Part shown: one piece after another, positions 9,798 through 18,677 of the stretch | Numbering within the stretch: the stretch's first letter is position 1 | How the letters are laid out: the number at the start of each line of letters is the position of its first letter | Source: RAM1 sp050247515 | Lineage (GTDB): Bacteria; Pseudomonadota; Gammaproteobacteria; Burkholderiales; Burkholderiaceae_C | NCBI GenBank assembly: GCA_050247515.1 | Contig: JBFWUB010000003.1 | Location: 248,001-312,000 of the forward strand | Reading direction: 5' to 3' | DNA: 64,000 nt | Program-made: the position numbers and the translations under genes | The notes under the pieces: generated by a model | The model's database searches: none | The model's input: only the letters and a program-made list of their open reading frames with translations | What the model was told of the DNA's origin: nothing

Positions 9798-10628
9798 ATG
9801 TTGACGTACCCCCACATCGACCCCGTAGCACTGCAACTGGGCCCCATTGCCATTCACTGGTACGGCCTGACCTACCTGGCAGCATTCGGGCTGTTCATGT
9901 TTCTGGGGCTGCAGCGGCTCAAGCACGAACCGTTTGCATCCATCACCGGTAAAGGTGCCTGGGCCAAACGGGATGTGGAAGACATCCTGTTCCTGGGCGT
10001 GCTGGGCGTGGTGGTGGGTGGGCGGCTGGGGTACTGCCTGTTCTACAAGCCGGGCTACTACCTGTCGCACCCGCTGGAGATCTTCTTCATCTGGCAAGGC
10101 GGCATGAGCTTTCATGGCGGGATGCTGGGCGTGATCGTGTCGCAGTGGTGGTTTGCCCGCTCGCGCCAGCGGCCGTTCTGGCAGGTCATGGACTTTGTGG
10201 CGCCCTGTGTGCCCACGGGCCTTGCAGCGGGGCGGGTGGGCAACTTCATCAATGGCGAGCTTTGGGGCCGATTCAGCGACCCCACATTGCCCTGGGGCAT
10301 GGTGTTCCCGCAAAGCGGCTCCATGCTGCCGCGCCACCCCTCGCAGGTGTACCAGTTCCTGCTGGAGGGGCTGCTGCTGTTCGTGCTGCTGTGGCTGTAC
10401 GCGCGCAAGCCGCGTCGTCCGGGGCAGGTGGCGGCGGCCTTCCTGTTGGGCTATGGCGTGTTCCGCTTCATTGCGGAGTTCTTCCGCGAGCCGGACAACT
10501 TCCTCGGGTTGCTGGCCCTGGGCATGAGCATGGGGCAGTGGCTGTGCGTGCCCATGATCGTGCTGGGCGCGGGCCTCTGGGTGTGGCTGGGCCGCCAGCC
10601 AGCGCCGGCCACCGCGCGGGCTAGGTAG
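9798..10628 (+). CDS. lgt: Phosphatidylglycerol--prolipoprotein diacylglyceryl transferase
   Basis: Inner-membrane enzyme that transfers diacylglycerol to the lipobox cysteine of prolipoproteins, the first step of lipoprotein maturation. 276 residues from the ATG at 9798; the frame stays open upstream into the repeat block, but the homologous N-terminus is MLTYPHIDPVALQLGPIAIH. The HGG motif (His106) and the Lgt signature GRVGNFINGELWGR (about 146-158) are present, with seven hydrophobic segments. The gene is not in an operon with its neighbours. The identity is secure. Confidence 0.96.
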   Translation: MLTYPHIDPVALQLGPIAIHWYGLTYLAAFGLFMFLGLQRLKHEPFASITGKGAWAKRDVEDILFLGVLGVVVGGRLGYCLFYKPGYYLSHPLEIFFIWQGGMSFHGGMLGVIVSQWWFARSRQRPFWQVMDFVAPCVPTGLAAGRVGNFINGELWGRFSDPTLPWGMVFPQSGSMLPRHPSQVYQFLLEGLLLFVLLWLYARKPRRPGQVAAAFLLGYGVFRFIAEFFREPDNFLGLLALGMSMGQWLCVPMIVLGAGLWVWLGRQPAPATARAR

Positions 10629-10671
10629 TTTCCATAGGTAAATTTTCTGCACAAGGGAGCATGACCCCGTC

Positions 10672-10689
10672 ATAATTACACGTAATTAT
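10672..10689. promoter_or_regulatory. Palindromic candidate operator in front of the malonate operon
   Basis: ATAATTAC-AC-GTAATTAT is a perfect 8-bp inverted repeat with a 2-bp spacer, 23 bp before the start codon of the GntR-family gene. A partial third half-site (AAATTACG) follows at once. It is strikingly AT-rich in this GC-rich region. Its size and position fit a GntR/FCD dimer site and therefore autoregulation. Binding is inferred. Confidence 0.65.
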
Positions 10690-10712
10690 TGAAAATTACG
10701 AAGCATCTCCCC

Positions 10713-11378
10713 ATGCGCCTGATCCACAACTCCCTGCACGATGAAGCGGCCGCCGCCTTGCGCGACCGCATCTTCGCGGGCGAGCTGGGGCCGGGAATGT
10801 TCCTGGATGAAGTGCAGCTGGCCGAGGAGATGAAGATTTCGCGCACGCCGCTGCGCGAGGCGCTCAAGGTGCTGACGGCCGAGGGCCTGGTGCGCCACGA
10901 ACCCCGTCGCGGCTGCTTTGTGAACGAGGTGACCGAGCAGGATCTGGACGAGATCTTTCCCGTCATCGCGCTGCTGGAGGGCCGTTGCGCCTTCGAGGCC
11001 GCGCGCAACGCGACCGACGCCGACCTGGCCGCGCTGGAGGCACTGCACGACAGGCTCAACAAGCATGCCAGGGCCAAGCGCATCAACGACTACTACGACG
11101 CCAACTTTGCCATCCATGAGGCCATCATCACCCTGGCCAACAACCGCTGGCTGGCCAGTGTGATCACCGACCTGCGCAAGATCGTCAAGCTGGCGCGCCT
11201 GCAGCAGCTGCACGCACCGGGCCGGCTGGAGCAAAGCCTGTCCGAACACATGACCGTGTTTGCCGCGCTGAAGGCGCGCGACGCCGAAGGCGCCGAGGCC
11301 GCCATGCGCACCCACCTCACGCGTCAGCGCGTGGCCCTGCGCGAAGTCGCGCGCAACCATAAATCAAGGCTCGCATGA
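10713..11378 (+). CDS. GntR-family regulator with FCD ligand domain, probable malonate-operon regulator
   Basis: A 221-residue protein: N-terminal winged helix (about residues 8-72, with ISRTPLREALKVL in the recognition region) and C-terminal all-helical FCD domain (about 80-210). The ATG at 10713 is preferred; an in-frame TTG at 10689 would begin inside the palindrome. The stop overlaps the malonyl-CoA decarboxylase start by 4 bp, so the regulator is the first gene of the operon. By analogy with MatR of rhizobia it probably senses malonate or malonyl-CoA and controls its own operon. Confidence 0.85.
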   Translation: MRLIHNSLHDEAAAALRDRIFAGELGPGMFLDEVQLAEEMKISRTPLREALKVLTAEGLVRHEPRRGCFVNEVTEQDLDEIFPVIALLEGRCAFEAARNATDADLAALEALHDRLNKHARAKRINDYYDANFAIHEAIITLANNRWLASVITDLRKIVKLARLQQLHAPGRLEQSLSEHMTVFAALKARDAEGAEAAMRTHLTRQRVALREVARNHKSRLA

Positions 11379-12706
11379 ACACGCCCGAGTGGATCCACCG
11401 CAGCGTGTCGCTTCTCATGCCCGAGCCCGCAGGGCAGGGGCCCCGGTCCACCCGCGAACGCCTGCGTGCCACCTTGCGCAAGAAAGAAGAGGCGCTGTCC
11501 CCCAGGGTGCTGCGCCGCACGCTGGAAGAGTTGCGCGCGATTGTGGACGCAGGTGTAAGCGAGGTCGAAGGCGGCCGGCGTGCCCAGGGTGTGGCCCGCT
11601 GGTATGCCCAGGCCACGCCCGAACAGCGCCACGACATGTGGCTGTTGATGAGCGAGCAGTTCACCGCCGACGCGGCCAGGGTCCGCAAGGCCCAGGCCCA
11701 GTACGCCGCCGCCGTCGGCACGCCCGATGAGGCCGCTGCCGAGGTGCTGTACCGCCGCGCCACCGTGTCCCCGCGGCGCCGCCTGCTGCAGCGCTTCAGC
11801 GTCAACCCCGACGGCATCCGTTTCCTGGTGGACATGCGCGCCGAGATGCAGCCGCACCTCAAGGCTGACAAGCGCCTGCTCGCGCTGGACGTGGAGATGG
11901 AGTACATGTTCTCCACCTGGTTTGACGTGGGCTTTCTGGACCTGCGGCGCATCAGCTGGGATTCACCCGCATCGCTGATTGAAAAGCTGATCAGGTACGA
12001 GGCCGTGCACGACATCCGCAGCTGGGCCGACATGAAGAACCGGCTGGACAGCGACCGCCGCTGCTACGGATTCTTTCACCCGCGCCTGCCCGACGAGCCG
12101 CTGATCTTTGTGGAGGTGGCGCTGATGGATGACATCGCCGGCAGCATTACCCCGCTGCTGGATGAGGCTGCGGCGCCGGCCGATCTCAAGAAGGCCACCA
12201 CAGCCATCTTCTACTCCATCAGCAACACCCAGACCGGCCTGCGCGGCGTGAGCTTTGGCGACTCCCTGATCAAGCGCGTGGTGGACACGCTCAAGGAGGA
12301 GTTCCCGCGCCTGAAGACCTTTGCCACGCTGTCGCCCATCCCGGGGCTGCGGCCCTGGCTGGCCAGGAACGCGCCGGCCGACCTTGTGGCCACATGGGAC
12401 AACGTTGGGCAACTTCCTGAAAAGTCCGCTGAACGCCAGGCATTGATGGGCTGGGCCGCGCGCTACCTGGGCAAGGAATGGCGTGACGGCAAGCCGCTGG
12501 ACGCCGTTGCGCGCTTTCACCTGGGTAATGGCGCAAGGGTGGAGCGGCTGAACTGGCTGGGCGATCCGTCACCCAAGGGGATGAAGCAGTCCTACGGGTT
12601 GATGGTGAACTACCTGTACGACCTGAAAAAGCTGGATCGCCACCGTGCACTTTTGGCGCAGGGAAAAATCCCGATGGCCGCGGCCATTGAAGACCTGTAT
12701 TTTTGA
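11375..12706 (+). CDS. matA: Malonyl-CoA decarboxylase
   Basis: Decarboxylates malonyl-CoA to acetyl-CoA and CO2. 443 residues, matching bacterial MatA/MCD. An N-terminal helical domain (about 1-160) is followed by a GNAT-like catalytic domain. The segment FHLGNGARVERLNW near residue 380 carries the conserved catalytic histidine of the family, and SISNTQTGLRGVSFG contains the conserved serine region. It is translationally coupled to the GntR gene (ATGA overlap). With MatB downstream it completes conversion of malonate to acetyl-CoA. Confidence 0.94.
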   Translation: MNTPEWIHRSVSLLMPEPAGQGPRSTRERLRATLRKKEEALSPRVLRRTLEELRAIVDAGVSEVEGGRRAQGVARWYAQATPEQRHDMWLLMSEQFTADAARVRKAQAQYAAAVGTPDEAAAEVLYRRATVSPRRRLLQRFSVNPDGIRFLVDMRAEMQPHLKADKRLLALDVEMEYMFSTWFDVGFLDLRRISWDSPASLIEKLIRYEAVHDIRSWADMKNRLDSDRRCYGFFHPRLPDEPLIFVEVALMDDIAGSITPLLDEAAAPADLKKATTAIFYSISNTQTGLRGVSFGDSLIKRVVDTLKEEFPRLKTFATLSPIPGLRPWLARNAPADLVATWDNVGQLPEKSAERQALMGWAARYLGKEWRDGKPLDAVARFHLGNGARVERLNWLGDPSPKGMKQSYGLMVNYLYDLKKLDRHRALLAQGKIPMAAAIEDLYF

Positions 12707-12739
12707 CCGTTTGAAGTTCTACAACGACAGGAGACAAGC

Positions 12740-13726
12740 ATGACCCCAAGCCTGAACAGGCGAGATGTACTGCGCGCGGCCGTGGCCGGCGCGGCTGTGT
12801 ATGCCACCGCGGGCCATGCCCAGGCGGCCTGGCCCGCCAAACCAGTGACCATGATTGTGCCGTTCCCGGCCGGCGGCGGCACCGACGCGTTCGCGCGCCC
12901 GATGTCGGCGCAGTTTGCGCGGCTGACCGGCAAGCAGCTGATCATCGACAACAAGGGCGGCGCGGGCGGCACGCTGGGCGCGGGTATTGCGGCCAAGGCT
13001 TCGCCGGATGGCTACACGCTGTTCATGGGCGCCGTGCATCACACCATCGCGCCCAGCATGTATCCCCGGCTTGACTACGACCTTGAAAAGGACCTGGTGC
13101 CCCTGATCCTGGTGGCCAGCGTGCCGCAGGTGGTGGTGGTCAACCCGAAAAAGGTGCCGGTCGCCACCTTCAAGGAGTTCCTGGAATACGCCAAGGCCAA
13201 CCCCGCCAAGCTCAACTATGGCTCGGCCGGCAGCGGCACATCGCACCACCTTGCGGGTGAGCTGTTCAAGCAGCAGACCAATACATTCATCACCCACATT
13301 CCCTACCGCGGTGCGGGCCCGGCATTGCAGGGCCTGATCGCCGGTGACGTGGACATGATGTTTGACGGCCTGGGGTCTTCGGCCTCCCATATCGCGGGCG
13401 GCCGTATCAAGGCGTTGATGGTGTCCGGCGGCAAGCGCAACCCGGCCATTCCCGATGTGCCTTGCGCAGCCGAGCTGGGCCTGCCCGGCTACAACGTCAC
13501 CACCTGGTACGGCGTGTGGGCTCCGAGGGGCACTCCGGCAGATGCACAGGCGCGCGCCATTGAGGAAATCCGCAGAGCCTGCAGCACCGACGAAGCCAAG
13601 GCCGTGTGGGCGCGCCAGGGCGCCGAATTCGCCAACCTGGCCGGCCCGCAGTTCGGCAGCTTCATCAGCGCCGAGGTCAAGCAATGGGCTGGCGTGGTGA
13701 AGGCCTCCGGCGCCAAGCTCGACTGA
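12740..13726 (+). CDS. Tripartite tricarboxylate transporter (Bug/TctC) solute-binding protein
   Basis: A 328-residue periplasmic binding protein. It has a twin-arginine-like signal peptide (NRRDVLRAAVAGAAV, cleavage after HAQA) and the Bug-family block IVPFPAGGGTDAFARP that contacts the ligand carboxylate. No TctA/TctB membrane partners are in the window, as is usual for Bug proteins in this lineage. Sitting between malonyl-CoA decarboxylase and malonyl-CoA synthetase, it most likely binds malonate or a related dicarboxylate, taking the place of the MatC carrier of rhizobia. The ligand is inferred from context only. Confidence 0.9.
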   Translation: MTPSLNRRDVLRAAVAGAAVYATAGHAQAAWPAKPVTMIVPFPAGGGTDAFARPMSAQFARLTGKQLIIDNKGGAGGTLGAGIAAKASPDGYTLFMGAVHHTIAPSMYPRLDYDLEKDLVPLILVASVPQVVVVNPKKVPVATFKEFLEYAKANPAKLNYGSAGSGTSHHLAGELFKQQTNTFITHIPYRGAGPALQGLIAGDVDMMFDGLGSSASHIAGGRIKALMVSGGKRNPAIPDVPCAAELGLPGYNVTTWYGVWAPRGTPADAQARAIEEIRRACSTDEAKAVWARQGAEFANLAGPQFGSFISAEVKQWAGVVKASGAKLD

Positions 13727-13736
13727 AAGCGACTGC

Positions 13737-14483
13737 ATGAGGGCGGAAGTCCGCGTTGACATTCACGATGGCATCGCGGCCGTCACCCTGGCCCATCCGG
13801 GCAAGCTCAATGCCATGTCGCGCGCGATGTGGCATGCGTTGCGCGATGCCTTTGCCGGGTTGCACAACGCCAGCGCGCGGTGTGTGCTGATTCGCGGGGA
13901 GGGCGGGGCCTTCTGCGCGGGGGGTGACATTTCCGAGTACCCGGCCTTCCGCTTTCAGGAATCCACGCTGCGCGCCTTTCATGAAGACGACGTCTGGGGT
14001 GGCCTGCAGGCCATGCTGGACTGTGACTTGCCCATCGTGGCGCAGATCGACGGCGCCTGCATGGGCGCGGGCATGGAGATCGCCAGCACCTGCGACATCC
14101 GCATCGCGGGTGAATCAGCGCGCTTTGGTGCGCCCATCGCGCGCCTGGGTTTCCCGATGGCGCCGCGCGAGGCGCAACTGGTGGCGCGCGCAGCCGGCGA
14201 GCTGACAGCGCGCGAAATGCTGCTGGAAGCCGCCGCCTTGAGCGCGCCCGAGATGAAGCAGCGCGGCTTTCTGAACCGCGTGGTGCCTGATGCCGACGTG
14301 GCAGCCCAGGCCCTGGCCAGCGCCCGGCGCATCGCCGCGCTGGCGCCCCAGGCCGCGCGGCTGAACAAGCAGCTGCTGCGCGACCTGGCGGGGCCGCACG
14401 ATGGCGCCTATGCGTACGCCGATTCCCCCGAACACCGCGAAGGCATCAGCGCCTTCCTTGAAAAACGCCAACCCGCTTTCTGA
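13737..14483 (+). CDS. Enoyl-CoA hydratase/isomerase (crotonase) family protein
   Basis: A 248-residue crotonase-fold enzyme. Oxyanion-hole segments are visible (GGAFCAGGDI near residue 60 and CMGAGMEIAS near 103). The gene starts 10 bp after the Bug gene and ends 4 bp before matB, so it is co-transcribed. Its substrate is not evident: malonate breakdown through MatB and MatA does not need a crotonase, so it may handle an additional acyl-CoA or act as a side decarboxylase or hydratase. Confidence 0.88.
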   Translation: MRAEVRVDIHDGIAAVTLAHPGKLNAMSRAMWHALRDAFAGLHNASARCVLIRGEGGAFCAGGDISEYPAFRFQESTLRAFHEDDVWGGLQAMLDCDLPIVAQIDGACMGAGMEIASTCDIRIAGESARFGAPIARLGFPMAPREAQLVARAAGELTAREMLLEAAALSAPEMKQRGFLNRVVPDADVAAQALASARRIAALAPQAARLNKQLLRDLAGPHDGAYAYADSPEHREGISAFLEKRQPAF

Positions 14484-14487
14484 CCCC

Positions 14488-16047
14488 ATGACCGCACCCA
14501 ACGCCAACCTGTTTGCCGCGCTGCGCGCCGCCTTCCCCCAAGACCTGGACGCCGTGGCGGTGGAGACCGCCGACCCCGGCCAGCCCGTGCTGACCTACAG
14601 CTGGCGCGATCTGGACCGCGCCACCGCCATGATGGCCAACCTGCTGGCGTCGCTGAAGCTGCCAGCGGGCGCGCGCATTGCCGTGCAGGTGGAAAAGTCG
14701 GTCGAGGCCATGATGCTGTACCTGGCCACGCTGCGCGCGGGCTATGTGTTCCTGCCGCTGAACACCGCCTACCAGAGCGCGGAGATCGAATACTTCATCG
14801 CCAATGCCGAGCCATCCGTCGTGGTGTGCAGTGGCAAAAACTTTGGCTGGGTCAGCAAGATCGCCTTCAAGGCCGGCACAAAGAACGTGTTCACGCTCAA
14901 CGACGACCGCACCGGCAGCCTGCTGGAGCGCGCCGCGCATTGCAGTGACCAGCACGCCATCGCAGTCAAAAAGCCCGATGACATGGCGGCCATCCTGTAC
15001 ACCAGCGGCACCACCGGGCGCAGCAAGGGGGCCATGCTCAGCCACGACAATCTGCTGAGCAACGCGGCCATGCTGAAAGATTACTGGGGCTGGAAGCCTG
15101 GTGACGTGCTGATCCACGCGCTGCCGATCTTCCACGTGCATGGCCTGTTCGTGGCGCTGCACGGCGCGCTGCTCAACGGCAGCAAGATGTTCTGGCTGGG
15201 CAAGTTCGACCCCAAGGCAGTGATCGCGCTCATGCCGCGCGCAACAGTGTTCATGGGCGTGCCCACGCTGTACGTGCGCATGCTGGCCGAGCCCGCGCTC
15301 AACCGCGACGCGGTGCGCAACATGCGGCTGTTCATTGCCGGCTCGGCGCCGCTGTTGATCGAAACCTTCACCGAATGGCAGCAGCGCACCGGCCACACCA
15401 TCCTGGAGCGTTACGGCATGAGCGAGACCGCCATGCTCACCTCCAACCCGTATGCGGCCGATGCGCGCCATGGCGGCCAGAGCGAGCGGCGCGGCGGCAC
15501 CGTGGGCTTCCCGTTGCCCGGTGTGTCGCTGCGCGTGCAGGACGACGAAGGCCAGCCGCTGCCCACCGGCGAAATCGGCGGCATCCAGGTCAAGGGCCCC
15601 AACGTGTTCCAGGGCTACTGGCGCATGCCCGAGAAGACGAAGGAAGAGTTCACCGCCGACGGCTGGTTCAAGACCGGCGACGTAGGCAAGGTGGACGAGC
15701 GTGGCTACGTCACCATCGTGGGCCGCAGCAAGGACCTGATCATCAGCGGCGGCTACAACGTGTACCCGGCCGAGATCGAGGGCTACATCAACGAGCTGCC
15801 CGGCGTGGCCGAAAGCGCCCTGGTCGGCGTGCCGCACCCCGACTTTGGCGAGGTGGGCGTGGCCGTGGTCACGCCCAAACCCGGTGCCACGCCCGATGCC
15901 GATGCGATCATTGCCGCGCTGAAATCAAGGCTCGCCAACTTCAAGATTCCCAAGCGCTGCTTTGTGGTGGCCGAGCTGCCGCGCAACACCATGGGCAAGG
16001 TACAGAAGAACCTCTTGCGCGACCAGCACAAGGCACTGTTCACGTGA
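14488..16047 (+). CDS. matB: Malonyl-CoA synthetase
   Basis: An ANL-family ligase of 519 residues that activates malonate with ATP and CoA. The adenylate-binding motif YTSGTTGRSKGAM lies at about residues 171-183, RYGMSET in the middle, and the hinge/C-terminal motif GRSKDLIISGGYNVYPAEIE follows. The start at 14488 (MTAPNANLFAALRAAFPQ) is preferred over an upstream in-frame ATG that would overlap the crotonase gene. Its specificity for malonate is inferred from similarity to MatB and from the neighbouring malonyl-CoA decarboxylase. Confidence 0.9.
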   Translation: MTAPNANLFAALRAAFPQDLDAVAVETADPGQPVLTYSWRDLDRATAMMANLLASLKLPAGARIAVQVEKSVEAMMLYLATLRAGYVFLPLNTAYQSAEIEYFIANAEPSVVVCSGKNFGWVSKIAFKAGTKNVFTLNDDRTGSLLERAAHCSDQHAIAVKKPDDMAAILYTSGTTGRSKGAMLSHDNLLSNAAMLKDYWGWKPGDVLIHALPIFHVHGLFVALHGALLNGSKMFWLGKFDPKAVIALMPRATVFMGVPTLYVRMLAEPALNRDAVRNMRLFIAGSAPLLIETFTEWQQRTGHTILERYGMSETAMLTSNPYAADARHGGQSERRGGTVGFPLPGVSLRVQDDEGQPLPTGEIGGIQVKGPNVFQGYWRMPEKTKEEFTADGWFKTGDVGKVDERGYVTIVGRSKDLIISGGYNVYPAEIEGYINELPGVAESALVGVPHPDFGEVGVAVVTPKPGATPDADAIIAALKSRLANFKIPKRCFVVAELPRNTMGKVQKNLLRDQHKALFT

Positions 16048-16844
16048 CGCCGTTCGAGCAGTTCAGCGCCGCGCAGGCACGGGCCATCCACACCGTCATC
16101 ACCGACATTGACGACACCATCACCAGTGATGGCAAGCTGACCGCCGCGGCCTATGCCGCGCTGGAGCAACTGCAACGCTGCGGCCTGCGCGTGATTGTCA
16201 CCACGGGCCGTCCGGCCGGCTGGTGCGATCACATCGCCCGCATGTGGCCGGTGGATGCCGTGGTGGGCGAGAACGGCGGCTGCTGCTACTGGTACGACCG
16301 CGCCACGCGCAAGCTGGTCGTGCGCCACAGCCTCCCGCCCGACGCGCTGCAGGCCAACCGCCGCAAGCTGGACGCCGTGGCGCAGCAGGTGCTGGCGCAG
16401 GTACCCGGCACCGCGCTGGCGTCAGACCAGTTCTGCCGCCTGTACGACCTGGCGATCGATTTCTGCGAAGACGTGCCGCATATCGGCGGGGCAGGCGTTG
16501 CGCGCATCGTTCAGATCATGGAAGCCGCGGGCATGACCGCCAAGGTCAGCTCCATCCATGTGAACGGCTGGTTCGGCAGCTACGACAAGCTGTCCATGAG
16601 CCGCGAAGTGATGCGCGACCTGTACGGTGTGGACATCGACAGTGACCGCGATAAATTCGTTTACGCGGGAGATTCGCCCAACGACGCGCCGATGTTTGCG
16701 CACTTTCCCCACGCGGTGGGCGTGGCCAATGTGCGCGACTTTGTGGGCAAGATGGATGCGCTGCCGGCGTATGTGACGCGGGGGCGCAGCGGGGAGGGGT
16801 TTGCGGAGCTGGCGGGGTTGCTGGTCGGGCTGCGCGCCAATTGA
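16044..16844 (+). CDS. HAD-superfamily (IIB) hydrolase, MPGP-like
   Basis: A 266-residue cytoplasmic phosphatase-fold protein. It starts with GTG at 16044, overlapping the matB stop by 4 bp (GTGA), which indicates translational coupling. The HAD motif I is TDIDDTITSDG (DxDDT at about residues 19-23), and the C-terminal motif GDSPNDAPMF closes the active site; a type IIB cap lies between. The substrate is unknown. Sugar-phosphate phosphatases such as mannosyl-3-phosphoglycerate phosphatase are the nearest named relatives, but nothing here supports that reaction. Confidence 0.85.
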   Translation: MTPFEQFSAAQARAIHTVITDIDDTITSDGKLTAAAYAALEQLQRCGLRVIVTTGRPAGWCDHIARMWPVDAVVGENGGCCYWYDRATRKLVVRHSLPPDALQANRRKLDAVAQQVLAQVPGTALASDQFCRLYDLAIDFCEDVPHIGGAGVARIVQIMEAAGMTAKVSSIHVNGWFGSYDKLSMSREVMRDLYGVDIDSDRDKFVYAGDSPNDAPMFAHFPHAVGVANVRDFVGKMDALPAYVTRGRSGEGFAELAGLLVGLRAN

Positions 16845-17021
16845 TCCGTCAAGGATCATGCTGGAAGCGGGCGGCAGTGACCCGCTGGTTCGGCCCGAAC
16901 TGTAGAAAGTGCCATGCCATCCAGCTTCCCGCGGCGCGGAGCAATGCGACCGCTGAAATGCCGACTTCCGTCCACGTTGGCATGAGAGTCGTTACCGCCA
17001 TGATGATTCGAGTCAGTGGGC

Positions 17022-17600
17022 TCAGATATTCGAGCGATCCCGTCGCCGGTCCACACCCGAACAAAGCTTTTCCAGGTATTCAAGAGCCTGCGCATGTTTG
17101 TGATAGCGCGCAACATCTGCCGGTGTCTTCCAGCTCCCCAGGTCTTCGGTGGCTGCACACAGATCGGCCCCAAACTCCGCGAGAATCCGCAGGGCTTCGA
17201 CATCGCCGCGATTTGCTGCGAAGTGCGCGGCCGTCCCACCGTCTGCCGCTATCAGATCATGGCGTGCCCCTGCGTGCAGAAGCAGCCGCAACACCGCGTG
17301 ACGTGTCACTTCATTTTCGATCTGAAGGGCTGACGTGATGGGCGTAAACCCCTCTTCGTCGATGTACGAGAGGTCGACTTGCCGCTCAATCATCCATTCG
17401 ATAGCGCCCAGTGCTTCGTAGTCAATGGCGTTTGTCAGCCAACGGCGCTCGAGTGCAGGGTCGACGCCATGGGGAAATGATTCCAGCTCGCTTTCCAGCG
17501 CTGCTAACGCACAAGGCTGCCCCGCACGCATGACGCCTGAGACTCTTTCCACGCAGCGCCACGCGGCTTGCATCTCTGGACTGAGGGGCTCAGGTTCCAT
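17022..17600 (-). CDS. Ankyrin-repeat protein
   Basis: A 192-residue protein with about three ankyrin units in the second half (DEEGFTPITSALQIENEV, then DGGTAAHFAANRGDVEALRI, then KTPADVARYHKHAQALEYLE). No signal peptide or membrane segment. The ATG at 17600 has a GGAGGG ribosome-binding site 10 nt upstream and avoids overlap with the preceding gene; the frame continues to 17639. The 177 bp between this gene's stop and the HAD gene show nothing recognisable. Small ankyrin proteins in such settings are often immunity or binding proteins, but no toxin gene is nearby. Confidence 0.75.
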   Translation of the reverse strand: MEPEPLSPEMQAAWRCVERVSGVMRAGQPCALAALESELESFPHGVDPALERRWLTNAIDYEALGAIEWMIERQVDLSYIDEEGFTPITSALQIENEVTRHAVLRLLLHAGARHDLIAADGGTAAHFAANRGDVEALRILAEFGADLCAATEDLGSWKTPADVARYHKHAQALEYLEKLCSGVDRRRDRSNI

Positions 17601-17619
17601 ATTCAGAGAACCCTCCGGG

Positions 17620-18045
17620 CTATGGTTTTGGTGCCACATCGCGCCGCCATGCCACTGCTCTAAACAACTTTAGCTGGATCGCATATGTGACAAGCCAGGC
17701 GGCAAGCACCAGCAGCCAGTGCCACGTTTCAAAACCTTCCTGGTGAAACCGAACAGGAAGCTGGGTCGCCTCGACGAGCAGGGCGGTTTCAGCAATCGAC
17801 AGGACACCAGCAAGTCCGTGACACCACTTTGGAGTGCGAGTCCGAACGTTTGACTCTGTACCGCGCCGTCCCACTAACCTCAGAAAAAAGCCCAGAGACA
17901 CGGCCGCAAGAATGGCAGCGATCATGAGCTTGCCCAGGAATGCAACGACGCAGGCGCCGCAAAGCGACAACACAAAGCCGATGCAATCTGCGGCAATCAT
18001 GACGCTGTCTGCCATGCTGCGCCTCAACGCTGCGAGCTTGCTCAT
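17620..18045 (-). CDS. Hypothetical membrane protein
   Basis: A 141-residue protein with hydrophobic segments at about residues 15-32, 36-57, 78-92 and 106-124. It ends in a basic tail (WRRDVAPKP). Its start overlaps the stop of the upstream gene in an ATGA arrangement, and the ankyrin gene follows after 19 bp, so the three form one unit on the - strand. Not recognised. The DNA is less GC-rich than the flanking operons, with codons unlike theirs. Confidence 0.65.
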   Translation of the reverse strand: MSKLAALRRSMADSVMIAADCIGFVLSLCGACVVAFLGKLMIAAILAAVSLGFFLRLVGRRGTESNVRTRTPKWCHGLAGVLSIAETALLVEATQLPVRFHQEGFETWHWLLVLAAWLVTYAIQLKLFRAVAWRRDVAPKP

Positions 18046-18449
18046 GAGAAATCCTGGTGTGAAGTTGTTGTCCTCACCGAGCAGGTCCCAGGTTGTACGA
18101 TCCGCCCGGAATGACGGTCGTGGGCAATCTGCATGGCGCGCGCAATGTCGTCGGCGTCGAGTGGTCTTGTTGCGCGGTGAGAAGAAACTTCATCGGGTCG
18201 GGCTGATTTTGTCGACACGACGAGTGCATCGAAGCTTTCCTGTCCAGATACCCGAACGTATTCCTTGCGATACCAGGTTCCGTGGTCCCAGAAGGCGTCA
18301 CACGCTGCCCATAGCGCGCCACACGAAGGGCACTCGTAAAGCGTCAGCTTGAGCGCGCCGCAGTCGTGCTGGACTGAGCGCTCCTCAAGCCGAAGTCCGG
18401 CTCCCGGAATCTGAATACGAGTGCAACAGTCGACCACGGTACTGCTCAT
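18042..18449 (-). CDS. Hypothetical protein with a Cys-pair segment
   Basis: A 135-residue soluble protein. The segment YECPSCGALWAAC resembles half of a zinc ribbon, with further cysteines at CC (about residues 8-9) and DCGALKL. The ATG at 18449 is chosen because upstream codons to 18650 give a Lys/Arg-rich stretch with no protein-like pattern and no ribosome-binding site was seen for them. The ATGA overlap with the membrane-protein gene supports it being real. No family recognised. The 228 bp upstream (18450-18677) contain nothing I can name. Confidence 0.55.
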   Translation of the reverse strand: MSSTVVDCCTRIQIPGAGLRLEERSVQHDCGALKLTLYECPSCGALWAACDAFWDHGTWYRKEYVRVSGQESFDALVVSTKSARPDEVSSHRATRPLDADDIARAMQIAHDRHSGRIVQPGTCSVRTTTSHQDFS

Positions 18450-18677
18450 TGAAAGCGAAGAGCAGGCAAAAACAGTGGCCCGTTTGTTGCGGTCTGACTT
18501 TGTACGACGCCCTTGTGGCTTGCGTTTGTCGTGCTCACGGGCACTCCTCCTGTGTAGCTTGAAGTCCGAGAAATGCTTTCTTTGTACCTCATTTTCTGGT
18601 GCCACCCACCCACTATCCGCAACCTTAGACGCCATCCCCCGCAAAATCATCCATCTGAGTCATCCGATCCACGGCCT

